A stretch of 64,000 nt of DNA. Origin: Eubacterium limosum (GTDB lineage Bacteria > Bacillota > Clostridia > Eubacteriales > Eubacteriaceae). This document shows positions 31,979 through 42,012 of this stretch, one piece after another. The translations under genes and the position numbers were made by a program. Position 1 is the first letter of the stretch. Each line of letters opens with the position of its first letter. The notes under the pieces were generated by a model. The model was not told where the DNA came from and did not search any database. It saw nothing but the letters and a program-made list of their open reading frames with translations. The stretch covers positions 3,100,001-3,164,000 of the forward strand of contig NZ_CP019962.1 of assembly GCF_000807675.2 (NCBI RefSeq), read 5' to 3'.

Positions 31979-32923
31979 ATGAATGACAACCGAAGAAATA
32001 TCATCACCCGGAGAAGAAAAAGAAAGGCCAGGCGGCAGCCGGCGCTGTTTTTGATCATCGCGGGGCTCTGCCTTTACATGGTCGTCTTTGCCTTTAAGGC
32101 CGTAAGCCCCGGAGGGCCAGCACACCTGGTGAACGCCATGGGCGGTGCCGGCCTGTACAGCGAGAGCGCAGTGCTCATGCACCTGGACAGCGGCGAGGTG
32201 CTTTTCCAGAAGAACAGCGGTGAAAAGATATATCCTGCCTCGCTCACCAAGCTCATGACAGCCCTTGTGATCCTGGACCAGTTTGAGGATCTGGACCACA
32301 CCGTCACCCTGTCCGGGGAGGTCTTTGACTGCCTGAGCGGCTCCGGGGCCTCTGTGGCCGGGTTTTTACCCGGTGAGCAGCTCACCCTCCGGGACCTGCT
32401 GTACGGCTGCGTGCTGCCCTCGGGGGCCGACGCGGCCATGGGCCTGGCTTGCGCCACAGCAGGCTCCGAGGAAAATTTCGCGGAGCTGATGAACAGTAAG
32501 GCGGCGGAGCTGGGTATGGCCCACACCCATTTTAAAAACGCCACGGGCCTGCACGACCCCGGCCATTACACCACTGTCATGGACATGGCGGTCCTGCTGA
32601 GGGCAGGGCTTAAAAACCCAGAGTTCCGGGAACTGCTCACCACCTTCGATTATCAGACAGAGCCCACCAACAGGCACCCCGGGGGTGTGGGCCTCAGCAG
32701 CACGCTGAGCAGTCTCATGGGCACGTCGTATCAAAACGGGGTGACCCTCCTCGGCGGAAAAACCGGGTATACTGAGGAGGCCGGGCTGTGCCTGGCATCC
32801 CTGGCCGAAAAGGACGGGCGGGAGTATATTGCTGTCACGGCCGGGGCGCCGGGCAGCCATGAAACCTCGCCCCGCCACCTTGAGGACGCCTTCCGGCTTT
32901 TCGGGCTGGTGGATTGCGTTTAA
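31979..32923 (+). CDS. D-alanyl-D-alanine carboxypeptidase (DacF/PBP5, S11 family)
   Basis: 314 residues with a basic N-terminus and one membrane anchor (LFLIIAGLCLYMVVFAF). The S11 motifs are SLTK (S88-K91) and GGKTGYT. The second motif reads PSGADAA instead of the usual SGN-type, so the asparagine is replaced by alanine-aspartate. It trims pentapeptides outside the membrane. AAAGGAG lies before the ATG at 31979. It follows vanRS by about 90 bases and shares a TCTTAA-type site. Confidence 0.9.
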   Translation: MNDNRRNIITRRRKRKARRQPALFLIIAGLCLYMVVFAFKAVSPGGPAHLVNAMGGAGLYSESAVLMHLDSGEVLFQKNSGEKIYPASLTKLMTALVILDQFEDLDHTVTLSGEVFDCLSGSGASVAGFLPGEQLTLRDLLYGCVLPSGADAAMGLACATAGSEENFAELMNSKAAELGMAHTHFKNATGLHDPGHYTTVMDMAVLLRAGLKNPEFRELLTTFDYQTEPTNRHPGGVGLSSTLSSLMGTSYQNGVTLLGGKTGYTEEAGLCLASLAEKDGREYIAVTAGAPGSHETSPRHLEDAFRLFGLVDCV

Positions 32924-32996
32924 GCCCCTTCTGTGGTAGAATTAATCAATTACAGCAGAACCCGGCGCTTGGTCAAAGCCCGGGCAGGAGGGAATT

Positions 32997-35900
32997 ATGA
33001 TAATGGAAGATTATTTGTCCGTGCTGGAGGCGGATCAGACCGCGTCTGTGCTGGATAATGCGCCGGTTGCGATTTATGTCAGCGCACTGGACAACTGGGA
33101 GCTGCTTTACGCGAACAGGATGGCAAGAGCGCATTTTTCGGGGCAGCTGTTAAAGCCGGGGCTCACCTGCTATCAGGCCGCGGGCCAGGACTGTCCGTGT
33201 CCCTTCTGCAGCGCGGAGAAAATGAGCCGGGAAACACTGTTAGTCAGAAAGTTCAGGCATCCCCAGAACGGACGGGTCTATGAGCTCAGCGGCAAAATTG
33301 TCGACTGGGCAGACCGCCCGGCCCAGATCGAGTACATCGTGGATATTACGGACAGAGAGCGGGAGGAGGAGCGTTCCAGATCCCTCAGGGCTGAGCTGGA
33401 GGAGACCTTTACCAGCATTCCCTGCGGCCTGTGCGTTTACCAGTTCGACGGCGTCCGGATATCACCGGTGTTTCACAATCCGGCCTTTTATGAGATCATG
33501 GGCTATTCCGAGGAGCACATCCAGGATGTGGAGCAGTCCACTGATTTTCTGGGCGTCCATCCCGAGGATGCGGATACGCTGCGGAAAAAAATCCAGCAGG
33601 CCATTCTGTGCAATGGGACCACACACCACACCTACCGTGTTTTTAACGACCGCAAGGGCGAGTACAGCTGGATTCGGCTTGACGGCTCAGTCAAGGAAAA
33701 AGAGGATGGCACAAAGCTTTTGTATGGGGTTTACAGTGATGTCAGCGAGTCAGTGCGCCTGGAAAAGGAGCTGACCGCTGCCAACGAGAAGCTGGAGCAC
33801 ATTGTCAACGCCATTCCCGGCGGTGTGGCCAGCTACCGGGTGGAAGGGGACTGTTTTATCCCGACTTTTTATTCCGACGGCATCATGGCCCTCTCAGGCC
33901 ATACCCGTGAGGAATACCGGGATATGGTACAGGACGATGTCTTCGATATTATTTACGAGGCCGACCGGGAACGGGTGCACGCAGCTGCCCGCGCCGCGGT
34001 CCAGAGCGGCGGCGTCCTGGACGTCTCCTACCGCATGCGCCATAAGGATGGCAGCCTGATCTGGATTCACCTCAACGGCCAGCGCATGGGGCCTTTGTCC
34101 GGGGATACCGGGTTTTACGCGGTGTTTACCGGCATATCGGATGAGACCCGCCTTTTCCAGAGCATTGCCAACGAGATTGCCGACGGGGTTTACGTCATCG
34201 ACAAGGCAAACTATGACCTGCTCTATGTGAATGAGTCCGGCGCCCTGTTCAGAGAGGAACAGAGCTGCGCGGGCCAGAAATGCTACAAGGCCCTGTATGG
34301 CAAGGACGCGCCCTGCGGCTTCTGTACCCTCAAGACCCACGCGCCCGACGGCAAAACCCACAGCATGGATGTGGGAGAGCCGGGGCGGTTCTACAGCACC
34401 CGATTTAAGGAAACCGACTGGAATGGCATTCCCTCCTACATCAAGTATGTGCAGGACGTGACCGAGGAAGTGCGCGCCCAGAAGGAAAAGGAACGGATGG
34501 AGGAATACTTCCAGACAGTGGTCAAAAACCTGCCCGGCGGTGTGGTTGTTATCCGCTGCATGAAGGATGGCCGCATGGCGCCCGAATACATCTCCGACGG
34601 CTTTGCCGAGCTGTCTGGAATGTCTCTTGACGCGGTCTGGCAAACCTGTGAACAGGATGTCATGGCAGGCGTGCACCCCGAAGACCACAAAAGGGTTGAT
34701 GAGCGGATGGCCGAGTATATCCGCAACGACGAGAACTACTGTGAAATGGTCTACCGCCTGAGAAAGGGTGACGGCAGCTATCTCTGGGTTAAAAACACCC
34801 TGTCGCTCATCCAGGGCAGCGGCGGGGAAAAGCGCATCTACGCAGGCTACCATGATATTACCAGTGAGCGTGAGGAGCAGGAGCAGCTGCGCAGAAAGTA
34901 CAATGACCTCATTCTGCAGCACTACCGCAGGCCCGACCCCGACGCCCTCATCATCGGCCACTGCAATGTGACCCAGAACCAGATCATTGAAATCATGGAC
35001 CACACCGGCTCCGATCTCCTGAAGACCTTTGGAAACGTCCGGGAATCCTTTTTCACCGGAATCTCCAGGCTGGTGGTGGACCCGGATGAGCAGCAGACCT
35101 TTTTGAACACCTACCTCAACGCGCCCTCGCTGGCCGCCTTTGAGCGGAATGAGACCGAAGTGGTTCTGAAAAGCTATATCAAGCTGCCCAAGGAAGCCCA
35201 GGGGCGCTATGTTAAATTTAAGGTAAACCTGGTGGAAACGCCAGACACCGGGGATGTGACCGGTATCCTCACTGTGACAGACATTACCCGGCAGACCATC
35301 TCGGAGCGCATGATGGGCAAACTGGCTGTGGCCAGCTACGACCTGGTGGCCGAGGTGGATGTTTTCCAGGACCGCTACCGGATTATCTCAAAGGACGACG
35401 CCTACAGCGATACACCCGAGCAGGAGGGGATTTATTCAGAATGGATTGGCGACCTGCTAAATACCCGGGTTGTGCCCAAGGACAAAGCCCAGGTTGCGAG
35501 GCTGCTGGATGTCCATACCCTGCCGGGCCAGCTCACCGAAAAAGATGATTATTCCTTTTCCTATTCCGTCATCGGCGAAAAGGGCGAGCTGCTTTTTAAG
35601 AATATGACCGTCTCCGCCCTGGATATGCGGCTGGGCCGCGTCTGCCTGGCGAGAACCGACATCACCGATTCCATAAGAGAGCAGCAGGGACTGCTGAACG
35701 TGATCGCCTATACCTTTGAGATGATCGGTTTTATTGATATTGACAGCGGCCGTACGACCATGTATACGCGCCAGATCGTCCTTGAGAACCTGCCAGCCTA
35801 TGTGGTGGAGGATTACACAAAATCCGCTGGCCGAATCGCAGAGTTTTACGAGTCGGACGGGGGACAGGACAACGCCCGGAAACAGTTTTCCCTAGACACC

Positions 35901-37277
35901 CTGCGTGACCGCCTGAAGGAAAAGCCCGAGGGCTATGATTTTGTGCTGCCCTACCGTGTGGGAGACCAGACACGGTATAAGCAGATCAACGTGCTGTGGG
36001 GCGACCGGAACCAGAAAACCGTGTGCCTGGTGCGGGCAGACGTCACCGACATGCTGGCCTCCGAGCGCCGGACAAAGGCAGCGCTGGAAAAGGCCCTGTC
36101 ACTGGCGGAAAAGGCCAACCAGGCCAAGAGCGATTTTCTCTCATCCATGAGCCACGACATCCGCACCCCCATGAACGCGGTCATGGGTATGACCACCCTG
36201 GCCGCGGCCCATCTGGATGACCGCGCGCGGGTCAGGGACTGCCTGGATAAAATCGCTGTGGCCTCAAGACACCTGCTCAGTCTCATCAATGACATTCTGG
36301 ACATGAGTAAGATCGAGCAGTCACAGATCACCCTCAACCATTCCGCCATTGCCGTTTCCGACCTGATCAGCCAGCTAAACGCCATGATCGCGCCCCAGGC
36401 CGCGAACAATGGCCTCAGCTACAGCGCCCGGCCGAAAAATATCCGCCACCCTTATTTTTACGGCGACCCGCTGCGCATCAATCAGATTCTGATCAACCTG
36501 CTGAGCAACGCCATCAAGTTCACACCTGAGGGCGGCAGGGTAGAACTGCTGGCGGAGGAAATTCCGCCGGTCAAAACGCCCGGTGCGGTCCGCTACCGGT
36601 TCAGCGTCAGCGACACTGGGGTGGGCATGTCCGACGCGTTCCTCATCCATGTGTTCGAACCCTTTACCAGAGGCCGCAACGTGACGCGGGTTGAGGGAAC
36701 CGGCCTTGGTCTCAGTATTACCAAGGGGCTGGTGGACCTGATGGAGGGTGAGATTACCGCTGAAAGCCAGGAGCACGCAGGCACCATCTTCCGGGTAGAG
36801 CTGGAATTCGCAGCCGCCCAGAGTGCGTCTGAAGACCTTGAAAAACGTGAGGACGACTGCTCCGGCCTTCCGGATGAGAGCCTGTTTGCAGGGCGCTGCT
36901 TCCTCATCGCTGAGGATAATCAGATCAACTCTGAAATTCTCAGCGAGCTGCTGAAAATGCTTGGCGCGGATTCCCAGGTCAGGGTCAATGGCGCCGAGGC
37001 CGTAGCGGCCTTTGAGAGCGCCGCGCCAGGCACCTACGACGCCGTCCTGATGGATATTCAGATGCCCGAGATGAACGGCTTTGAGGCCACCCGGGCCATC
37101 CGCAGCCTGCCAAGGCCCGACGCCCGGACCATTCCCATTGTCGCCATGACCGCCAACGCCTTCGCGGAGGATATACAGGCCGCCCTGGACGCCGGCATGA
37201 ACGCCCATGTCGCCAAGCCCGTCGATATGAAAGTCCTGCGCGCCACGCTGTGCAGGGCGCTTAAAAATAAAGCGTGA
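32997..37277 (+). CDS. Multi-PAS hybrid histidine kinase with C-terminal receiver
   Basis: 1426 residues, no obvious membrane span. Five or more PAS domains with PAC ends lie between about 15 and 630. Two more degenerate sensor regions follow, then H-box SHDIRTPMNAVMGMTTLA (His 1053), HATPase boxes (NQILINLLSNAIKFT, SDTGVGMS, GTGLGLSITKGL) and a receiver domain (acceptor Asp 1353 in VLMDIQMPEMNG). PAS 1 and PAS 4 each carry a cysteine cluster (CYQAAGQDCPCPFC; CYKALYGKDAPCGFC) that could bind metal or sense redox. No output domain is fused; partners are unknown. Likely a soluble sensor. Confidence 0.93.
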   Translation: MIMEDYLSVLEADQTASVLDNAPVAIYVSALDNWELLYANRMARAHFSGQLLKPGLTCYQAAGQDCPCPFCSAEKMSRETLLVRKFRHPQNGRVYELSGKIVDWADRPAQIEYIVDITDREREEERSRSLRAELEETFTSIPCGLCVYQFDGVRISPVFHNPAFYEIMGYSEEHIQDVEQSTDFLGVHPEDADTLRKKIQQAILCNGTTHHTYRVFNDRKGEYSWIRLDGSVKEKEDGTKLLYGVYSDVSESVRLEKELTAANEKLEHIVNAIPGGVASYRVEGDCFIPTFYSDGIMALSGHTREEYRDMVQDDVFDIIYEADRERVHAAARAAVQSGGVLDVSYRMRHKDGSLIWIHLNGQRMGPLSGDTGFYAVFTGISDETRLFQSIANEIADGVYVIDKANYDLLYVNESGALFREEQSCAGQKCYKALYGKDAPCGFCTLKTHAPDGKTHSMDVGEPGRFYSTRFKETDWNGIPSYIKYVQDVTEEVRAQKEKERMEEYFQTVVKNLPGGVVVIRCMKDGRMAPEYISDGFAELSGMSLDAVWQTCEQDVMAGVHPEDHKRVDERMAEYIRNDENYCEMVYRLRKGDGSYLWVKNTLSLIQGSGGEKRIYAGYHDITSEREEQEQLRRKYNDLILQHYRRPDPDALIIGHCNVTQNQIIEIMDHTGSDLLKTFGNVRESFFTGISRLVVDPDEQQTFLNTYLNAPSLAAFERNETEVVLKSYIKLPKEAQGRYVKFKVNLVETPDTGDVTGILTVTDITRQTISERMMGKLAVASYDLVAEVDVFQDRYRIISKDDAYSDTPEQEGIYSEWIGDLLNTRVVPKDKAQVARLLDVHTLPGQLTEKDDYSFSYSVIGEKGELLFKNMTVSALDMRLGRVCLARTDITDSIREQQGLLNVIAYTFEMIGFIDIDSGRTTMYTRQIVLENLPAYVVEDYTKSAGRIAEFYESDGGQDNARKQFSLDTLRDRLKEKPEGYDFVLPYRVGDQTRYKQINVLWGDRNQKTVCLVRADVTDMLASERRTKAALEKALSLAEKANQAKSDFLSSMSHDIRTPMNAVMGMTTLAAAHLDDRARVRDCLDKIAVASRHLLSLINDILDMSKIEQSQITLNHSAIAVSDLISQLNAMIAPQAANNGLSYSARPKNIRHPYFYGDPLRINQILINLLSNAIKFTPEGGRVELLAEEIPPVKTPGAVRYRFSVSDTGVGMSDAFLIHVFEPFTRGRNVTRVEGTGLGLSITKGLVDLMEGEITAESQEHAGTIFRVELEFAAAQSASEDLEKREDDCSGLPDESLFAGRCFLIAEDNQINSEILSELLKMLGADSQVRVNGAEAVAAFESAAPGTYDAVLMDIQMPEMNGFEATRAIRSLPRPDARTIPIVAMTANAFAEDIQAALDAGMNAHVAKPVDMKVLRATLCRALKNKA

Positions 37278-37290
37278 GGATGAAACTAAA

Positions 37291-37324
37291 AAAGATCGGC
37301 ACAATTTTGCGCCGATCTTTTTTT
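37291..37324. terminator. Bidirectional terminator, GATCGGCGC family
   Basis: AAAGATCGGC and GCCGATCTTT (37291-37320) around a CAATTTTG-type centre, T runs on both strands. It serves the convergent kinase and YgiT genes. Near-identical hairpins lie at 49217, 49478, 58172 and 61981. Confidence 0.9.
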
Positions 37325-37556
37325 AGGCTGCTGCGTTATTGTTGTATTCGATAATCAGCAGTTCGCTTGCCAGATTTTCCGCGGTTTGCATTAAATCCTC
37401 CAGGCGGTCAACGGTGTTACCATCGAAGTATTCCTCACCGCACTGGCAGCATTTTGAGCAGGGTACATTTTTAACAATCAGGATGCAGTTTTTTAATTGT
37501 GAAAAAAAAGTTGTCTGCGCGGGTTCCATGGTTCCGCCACAGGTAAAACACTTCAT
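37323..37556 (-). CDS. YgiT-type zinc finger protein (antitoxin-like)
   Basis: 77 residues. CFTCGG and CSKCCQCGEEYFD supply two CxxC-type pairs of the MqsA/YgiT zinc finger; the helical tail (VDRLEDLMQTAENLASELLIIEY) would bind toxin or DNA. It lies two bases downstream of the DUF4258 gene, a common toxin-antitoxin arrangement. It lacks the C-terminal HTH of full MqsA, so autoregulation would need a different mechanism. Confidence 0.85.
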   Translation of the reverse strand: MKCFTCGGTMEPAQTTFFSQLKNCILIVKNVPCSKCCQCGEEYFDGNTVDRLEDLMQTAENLASELLIIEYNNNAAA

Positions 37557-37558
37557 AT

Positions 37559-37885
37559 TTATTTCTCCCTTCGCGTTTTAAGATCATCTTCCCATTCTTC
37601 TGGATTCGGATAATATGCGGTGATGAAAAAAAGACCTTCGCCATTCGAGCTGACGACAACGTGCAGCCATTTTTCGTTTTGACAACGTCCGAGGACCAGG
37701 CAACTGGGGTAAGGTTTATCGTCGGCGTACTGTTTAATGATTTCACCATGATGGAGGGCATATACAATATCTTTTTTTGTAATGCCGCGTTCATAACAGC
37801 GTTGTATAACATGTCTTGTCATAAAAATAGTATTATTGTTACAAAGTTTTCTCAGCGTTTTAATTGTTAGCTCCATTTTATACAT
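37559..37885 (-). CDS. DUF4258 domain protein (probable toxin partner)
   Basis: 108 residues from the first ATG; the ATG at 37876 is an equally possible start. FMTRHVIQRCYERGITKKDIVYALHHGEII and FITAYYPNPEEWEDD match DUF4258, a RelE/MqsR-like fold. With the adjacent YgiT-type gene it forms a likely type II toxin-antitoxin module. Toxicity is inferred from family and context. Bases 37886-38125 are AT-rich without genes and should hold its promoter. Confidence 0.8.
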   Translation of the reverse strand: MYKMELTIKTLRKLCNNNTIFMTRHVIQRCYERGITKKDIVYALHHGEIIKQYADDKPYPSCLVLGRCQNEKWLHVVVSSNGEGLFFITAYYPNPEEWEDDLKTRREK

Positions 37886-38125
37886 CCCATGTGTATTTTT
37901 ATCCTATATTCTGCTGTATGCGTATTTTCTGTTCTTATCATATCACGTTTCCCCCAAATAATAAACCTTGAAATCCCAATCAGCCATTTTCCTAAGCTTT
38001 TTAAGTGATTCCATAAATTTTCGTCCGTTTTTCAATTTTTTGGGTAATATCTATTAATGAAGCCTTTTAATTCTTAAAGTGGATTAAGAAATACAATAAA
38101 ATGTCATATGTTTTACATAAATCAT

Positions 38126-38154
38126 TTGACAAAATATTGGTTAGGGTGTATTAT
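38126..38154 (+). promoter_or_regulatory. Sigma-A promoter
   Basis: TTGACA (38126-38131) and TATTAT (38149-38154) with a 17-base spacer, 25 bases before the next start codon. Confidence 0.8.
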
Positions 38155-38178
38155 TAATGCATAGACGAGGTGGAAACT

Positions 38179-38826
38179 ATGAAAAAAAGTGTATATAGCC
38201 TGATGCTTTTTGATGAGATCGTTGAAAAGATCGATCAACTGGCATATGAAAATAATACCAACCGCTCTCAGCTCATCAATGATATCTTGGCTGAGAAGAT
38301 CGGTCTGGAGACACCTGAGCAGCAGGTGCAGAAAATACTGGAGCAGCTGGACCAAAACCTCAGCGACACCCTGTCGGTGAGCCAGATCAACAAAAACTCC
38401 AGCATCCAGTTTGGCAAAAGCCTGAAATACAAGTACCGCCCAAAGGTGCGGTACAGCTATGAGTTTGTCAATGACAACGGGCAGAAATACGCGGTGCTTA
38501 AGGTAAGCTCCCGTACCAAGTCCGAGGATTTGAACGAGCATTTTGACCAGTTTTTCCAGAAAATCTGTAACATTGAGCGCAAAAACAATGAGGTGGATGA
38601 CAAGGACAGCGAACATCTGACCAACCACAAATTCATCCGTGAATTTAAGGAAAACGGCGCGGTACAAAACGGTGTCAGCACCGTTACCGATTTTTTGACC
38701 GAGTACCTGCGGATGATTGACTCTGCCATGAACCTCTATTTTGAGAGCAACGAGGATGAAAATCTGGATCAGGAGCTCGAGGAATTATACGGTCAGTTTT
38801 TAGGAAATCCCAGGCCAAAGAAATAA
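38179..38826 (+). CDS. Hypothetical protein with ribbon-helix-helix-like N-terminus
   Basis: 215 residues from ATG 38179 (GAGG eight bases upstream). SVYSLMLFDEIVEKIDQLAYENNTNRSQLINDILAEKIG (residues ~4-42) has the look of a CopG/MetJ ribbon-helix-helix DNA-binding domain. The rest is a mixed domain with KYRPKVRYSYEF and an acidic C-terminus. I do not recognise the family. It lies directly upstream of clpB, so a role in stress regulation is possible but unproven. Confidence 0.75.
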   Translation: MKKSVYSLMLFDEIVEKIDQLAYENNTNRSQLINDILAEKIGLETPEQQVQKILEQLDQNLSDTLSVSQINKNSSIQFGKSLKYKYRPKVRYSYEFVNDNGQKYAVLKVSSRTKSEDLNEHFDQFFQKICNIERKNNEVDDKDSEHLTNHKFIREFKENGAVQNGVSTVTDFLTEYLRMIDSAMNLYFESNEDENLDQELEELYGQFLGNPRPKK

Positions 38827-38928
38827 AGGCGGGGATCGAATCACATATCGGGGCGCGGTTTGGGTGCGCTCCAGTCAGGCCGCCCGGCGGCTTTACATAT
38901 AAAATTTAAGAGAAGTAGGTGATATTTA

Positions 38929-41532
38929 ATGGACATGAACATGTTAACACAGAAATCAATCGAAGCGGTTAAAAATGCCGAACAGATTGCCATAGACCAT
39001 GACCACATGGAAATTCAGCCAGAGCATCTGCTCCTGGCGCTGCTGACCCAGGAAAACGGCGTGGTCGGAAGATTGTTTGAACGGCTGGGTAAAAATACCT
39101 ATCCGATTATTGAAGAATTAAAGGGCGATATTGACAATATGCCCAGCGTTACCGGCCCGGGCCGCGAACCCGGAAAGGTTTATATCAGCCGTGACACCGA
39201 TAAGATCATGAATGAGGCTTATAAGGAAGCCAAGAAGATGGAAGACCAGTACATCTCTGTCGAGCACCTTTTGCTGGGCTTTTACAGCCTGAGCAGGCAG
39301 AACGCAGCCCTTGAGCTGCTGAATCGTCACGGCGTCACAAAGGATGAGGTTTTAAAAGTATTAAGGGATGTGCGCGGCGGCCAGCGGGTCACCAGCGACA
39401 ACCCCGAAGGAACCTATGAAGCCCTGACCCAGTACGGGCACGACCTGGTGCAGGACTGCATTGACAATAAGCTGGACCCGGTGATCGGCCGTGACTCCGA
39501 AATCCGGCACACCATCCGTATTTTATCCAGAAAAACCAAAAACAACCCGGTGCTCATCGGGGAGCCCGGCGTTGGTAAAACCGCCATTGTCGAAGGCCTG
39601 GCTGCCCGGATTGTGCAGGGAGATGTGCCCGAGGGCTTAAAGGACAAGCGCATTATCTCCTTAGATATGGGCGCGCTGGTCGCCGGCGCCAAATACCGCG
39701 GCGAGTTTGAAGAGCGGCTCAAAGCCGTCTTAAAGGAAGTCAAGGACAGCGACGGACGCATCATTCTGTTTATTGATGAGCTCCACACCATTGTGGGGGC
39801 CGGGAAAACCGAGGGCTCCATGGACGCTGGCAACATGCTCAAGCCAATGCTGGCCCGGGGCGAGCTCCACTGTATCGGCGCCACCACACTGGACGAATAC
39901 CGCCAGTATATCGAAAAGGACCCGGCGCTGGAACGGCGTTTCCAGTCGGTACTGGTGGATGAACCGACGGTTGAGGACACCATTACCATCCTCAGGGGCT
40001 TAAAGGAACGCTATGAAATCTTCCACGGGGTTAAGATCCAGGATAACGCCCTGGTCTCCGCGGCAGTGCTTTCCAACCGGTATATTACCGACCGTTTCCT
40101 CCCGGATAAGGCCATCGACCTTGTGGACGAAGCCTGCGCCATGATCCGTACCGAAATTGACTCCATGCCCGAAGAGATGGATGAGGTCAACCGTAAGATG
40201 ATCCAGCTGGAAATCGAGGAAACCGCCCTCAAAAAAGAAGAGGACAAGCTCAGTAAAGAGCGCCTGGAACGGATTCAGAAGGAGCTGGCCGAATACCGCG
40301 ACCGCTTCAATGAAATGAAGATCCAGTGGGATAACGAAAAGAACGCGGTGGAATCTGTCCAGAAGATCAAGGAAGAAATCGACCGGGTTAACCACCAGAT
40401 CGATCTGGCCCAGCGCGAGTCCGACTATGACAAGGCCGCAGAGCTGACCTACGGCAAGCTGCCGGAATTACAGAAGAAGATGAAAGAAATGGAAGAAGCC
40501 GCCGAAGCCAGAGGCGAGGGCGAATCCCTGATCCGCGAGAGTGTGACTGAGGACGAAATCGCCGAAGTCATCTCCAACTGGACCGGCATCCCCCTGAGCC
40601 GGCTGATGGCTGGCGAGCGGGAAAAGCTCCTGAATCTGGAAGACATTCTCAGAAAACGCGTGGTCGGCCAGGAAGAACCCATCGAAAAGGTGGTAGACGC
40701 CATTATCCGCTCCCGCGCGGGCATCAAAAACCCCAACAGCCCCATTGGCTCCTTCCTGTTCTTAGGGCCTACCGGGGTTGGTAAAACTGAGCTGGCCAAA
40801 GCCGTAGCCGCCAACCTGTTCGATTCTGAGGACAATATGATCCGTATCGACATGAGCGAGTACATGGAAAAATTCTCCGTGAGCCGCCTGATCGGCGCGC
40901 CTCCGGGATATGTTGGCTATGAAGAAGGCGGCCAGCTGACAGAAGCTGTGCGGCGTAAACCCTATTCGGTTATTCTCCTGGACGAAATCGAAAAAGCCCA
41001 TAAGGACGTGTTCAACGTGCTGCTCCAGATTCTGGACGACGGCCGTGTGACCGACTCCCAGGGGCGGACCATCGACTTTAAAAACACCATCATCATCATG
41101 ACCAGCAACATCGGCTCCGAATACCTGCTGGAAGGCATCGACGCCGAAGGCAACATTCTGGTCGAAACCGAGGAAGCGGTCATGAATTCCCTGAAGAATT
41201 ACTTCCGGCCGGAATTCCTCAACCGTATTGATGAGATCGTGCTGTACAAGCCGCTCACCAAGCGCTCCATCGGCAGAATTGTCGACCTGATGATGGCCGA
41301 GCTCCAGAAACGCCTGGATGATAAGCGCATTGTGGTAAAACTCAGCGAAGACGCCAAGGAAGCCGTCATCGACCAGGGCTATGACCCGAGCTACGGCGCA
41401 CGTCCGCTGAAGCGTTTCTTACAGAAGAATATTGAAACCATGATCGGCAAGGAAATTATCCGGGGCAACCTGGATGAGGACCAGGTGGTCACCGTCGACT
41501 TTAAGGACGGCCACTTTGTCATCGAAAAATAA
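38929..41532 (+). CDS. clpB: ATP-dependent disaggregase ClpB
   Basis: Hsp100 chaperone that rescues aggregated proteins with DnaK. The 867 residues show the Clp N domain, AAA1 ([34 protein letters not shown]), the long coiled-coil middle domain of about 405-530 that separates ClpB from ClpC/ClpE, and AAA2 ([15 protein letters not shown]; Walker [10 protein letters not shown]). The pore loop is [10 protein letters not shown]. No HrcA or CtsR box is evident in the 100 bases upstream. Its terminator is duplicated around the repeat element downstream. Confidence 0.97.
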   Translation: MDMNMLTQKSIEAVKNAEQIAIDHDHMEIQPEHLLLALLTQENGVVGRLFERLGKNTYPIIEELKGDIDNMPSVTGPGREPGKVYISRDTDKIMNEAYKEAKKMEDQYISVEHLLLGFYSLSRQNAALELLNRHGVTKDEVLKVLRDVRGGQRVTSDNPEGTYEALTQYGHDLVQDCIDNKLDPVIGRDSEIRHTIRILSRKTKNNPVLIGEPGVGKTAIVEGLAARIVQGDVPEGLKDKRIISLDMGALVAGAKYRGEFEERLKAVLKEVKDSDGRIILFIDELHTIVGAGKTEGSMDAGNMLKPMLARGELHCIGATTLDEYRQYIEKDPALERRFQSVLVDEPTVEDTITILRGLKERYEIFHGVKIQDNALVSAAVLSNRYITDRFLPDKAIDLVDEACAMIRTEIDSMPEEMDEVNRKMIQLEIEETALKKEEDKLSKERLERIQKELAEYRDRFNEMKIQWDNEKNAVESVQKIKEEIDRVNHQIDLAQRESDYDKAAELTYGKLPELQKKMKEMEEAAEARGEGESLIRESVTEDEIAEVISNWTGIPLSRLMAGEREKLLNLEDILRKRVVGQEEPIEKVVDAIIRSRAGIKNPNSPIGSFLFLGPTGVGKTELAKAVAANLFDSEDNMIRIDMSEYMEKFSVSRLIGAPPGYVGYEEGGQLTEAVRRKPYSVILLDEIEKAHKDVFNVLLQILDDGRVTDSQGRTIDFKNTIIIMTSNIGSEYLLEGIDAEGNILVETEEAVMNSLKNYFRPEFLNRIDEIVLYKPLTKRSIGRIVDLMMAELQKRLDDKRIVVKLSEDAKEAVIDQGYDPSYGARPLKRFLQKNIETMIGKEIIRGNLDEDQVVTVDFKDGHFVIEK

Positions 41533-41547
41533 AAGAGCAAAGTCTGA

Positions 41548-41842
41548 GACCGGCGCAAACCTGCGCTGGTCTTTTGCTGTAAAGAAGTGGCGCAGCCCCG
41601 AGACTGCGCCTTTTATCCAGATAAGAAAAAGTGTCCAGGCGCTTTGGATAACGGCCAAGAATCAAGCGGCTTTATTGAGACAGCCGGACATTAGCGAGAT
41701 ATCGTATAAATTTTAGTGAAAAGGATAAAAGTGAAGGAGCAGTGCCCGCAGGACAACTTTTTCTTTCTTAGGTAAAAGGCTTCGTCTCTTAGGGGAGATT
41801 TTTTGGTAAGCAGTGACCGGCGCAAACCTGCGCTGGTCTTTT
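41548..41842 (+). repeat. Structured element between two copies of the clpB terminator hairpin
   Basis: A 28-base sequence (GACCGGCGCAAACC followed by TGCGCTGGTCTTTT) occurs identically at 41548-41575 and 41815-41842. Between them is a 189-nt element with basal stem GAGACTGCGCCTTTT (41600-41614) and AAAAGGCTTCGTCTC (41774-41788). The inner stem is AAAAAGTGTCC with GGACAACTTTTT, and the usual conserved blocks are present. No gene is in 41533-42012. Confidence 0.88.
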
Positions 41843-41890
41843 TTTATGTAAAAAAGAGGAAGGCAAAAGCTTTAAACAGCCGGAAAAGAC

Positions 41891-41919
41891 ATGACCAGAG
41901 CCGGAAACCATGCTATAAT
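41891..41919 (+). promoter_or_regulatory. Probable promoter of the YdeI-like gene
   Basis: ATGACC (41891-41896) and TATAAT (41914-41919) are 17 bases apart. Confidence 0.5.
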
Positions 41920-42012
41920 CAAACCATAAACCGCCGCAGGCAATGGGTAAGGCCGACTGGTTTTATCTGCAGAGACGCTGTGGAAAAGAATTTGATTTTT
42001 GGAGGAATGACG

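Noticed and set aside
30086-32923. Vancomycin resistance operon
   Set aside because: Only regulator, sensor and a D,D-carboxypeptidase are present; no D-Ala-D-Ser/Lac ligase, VanT or VanXY genes.
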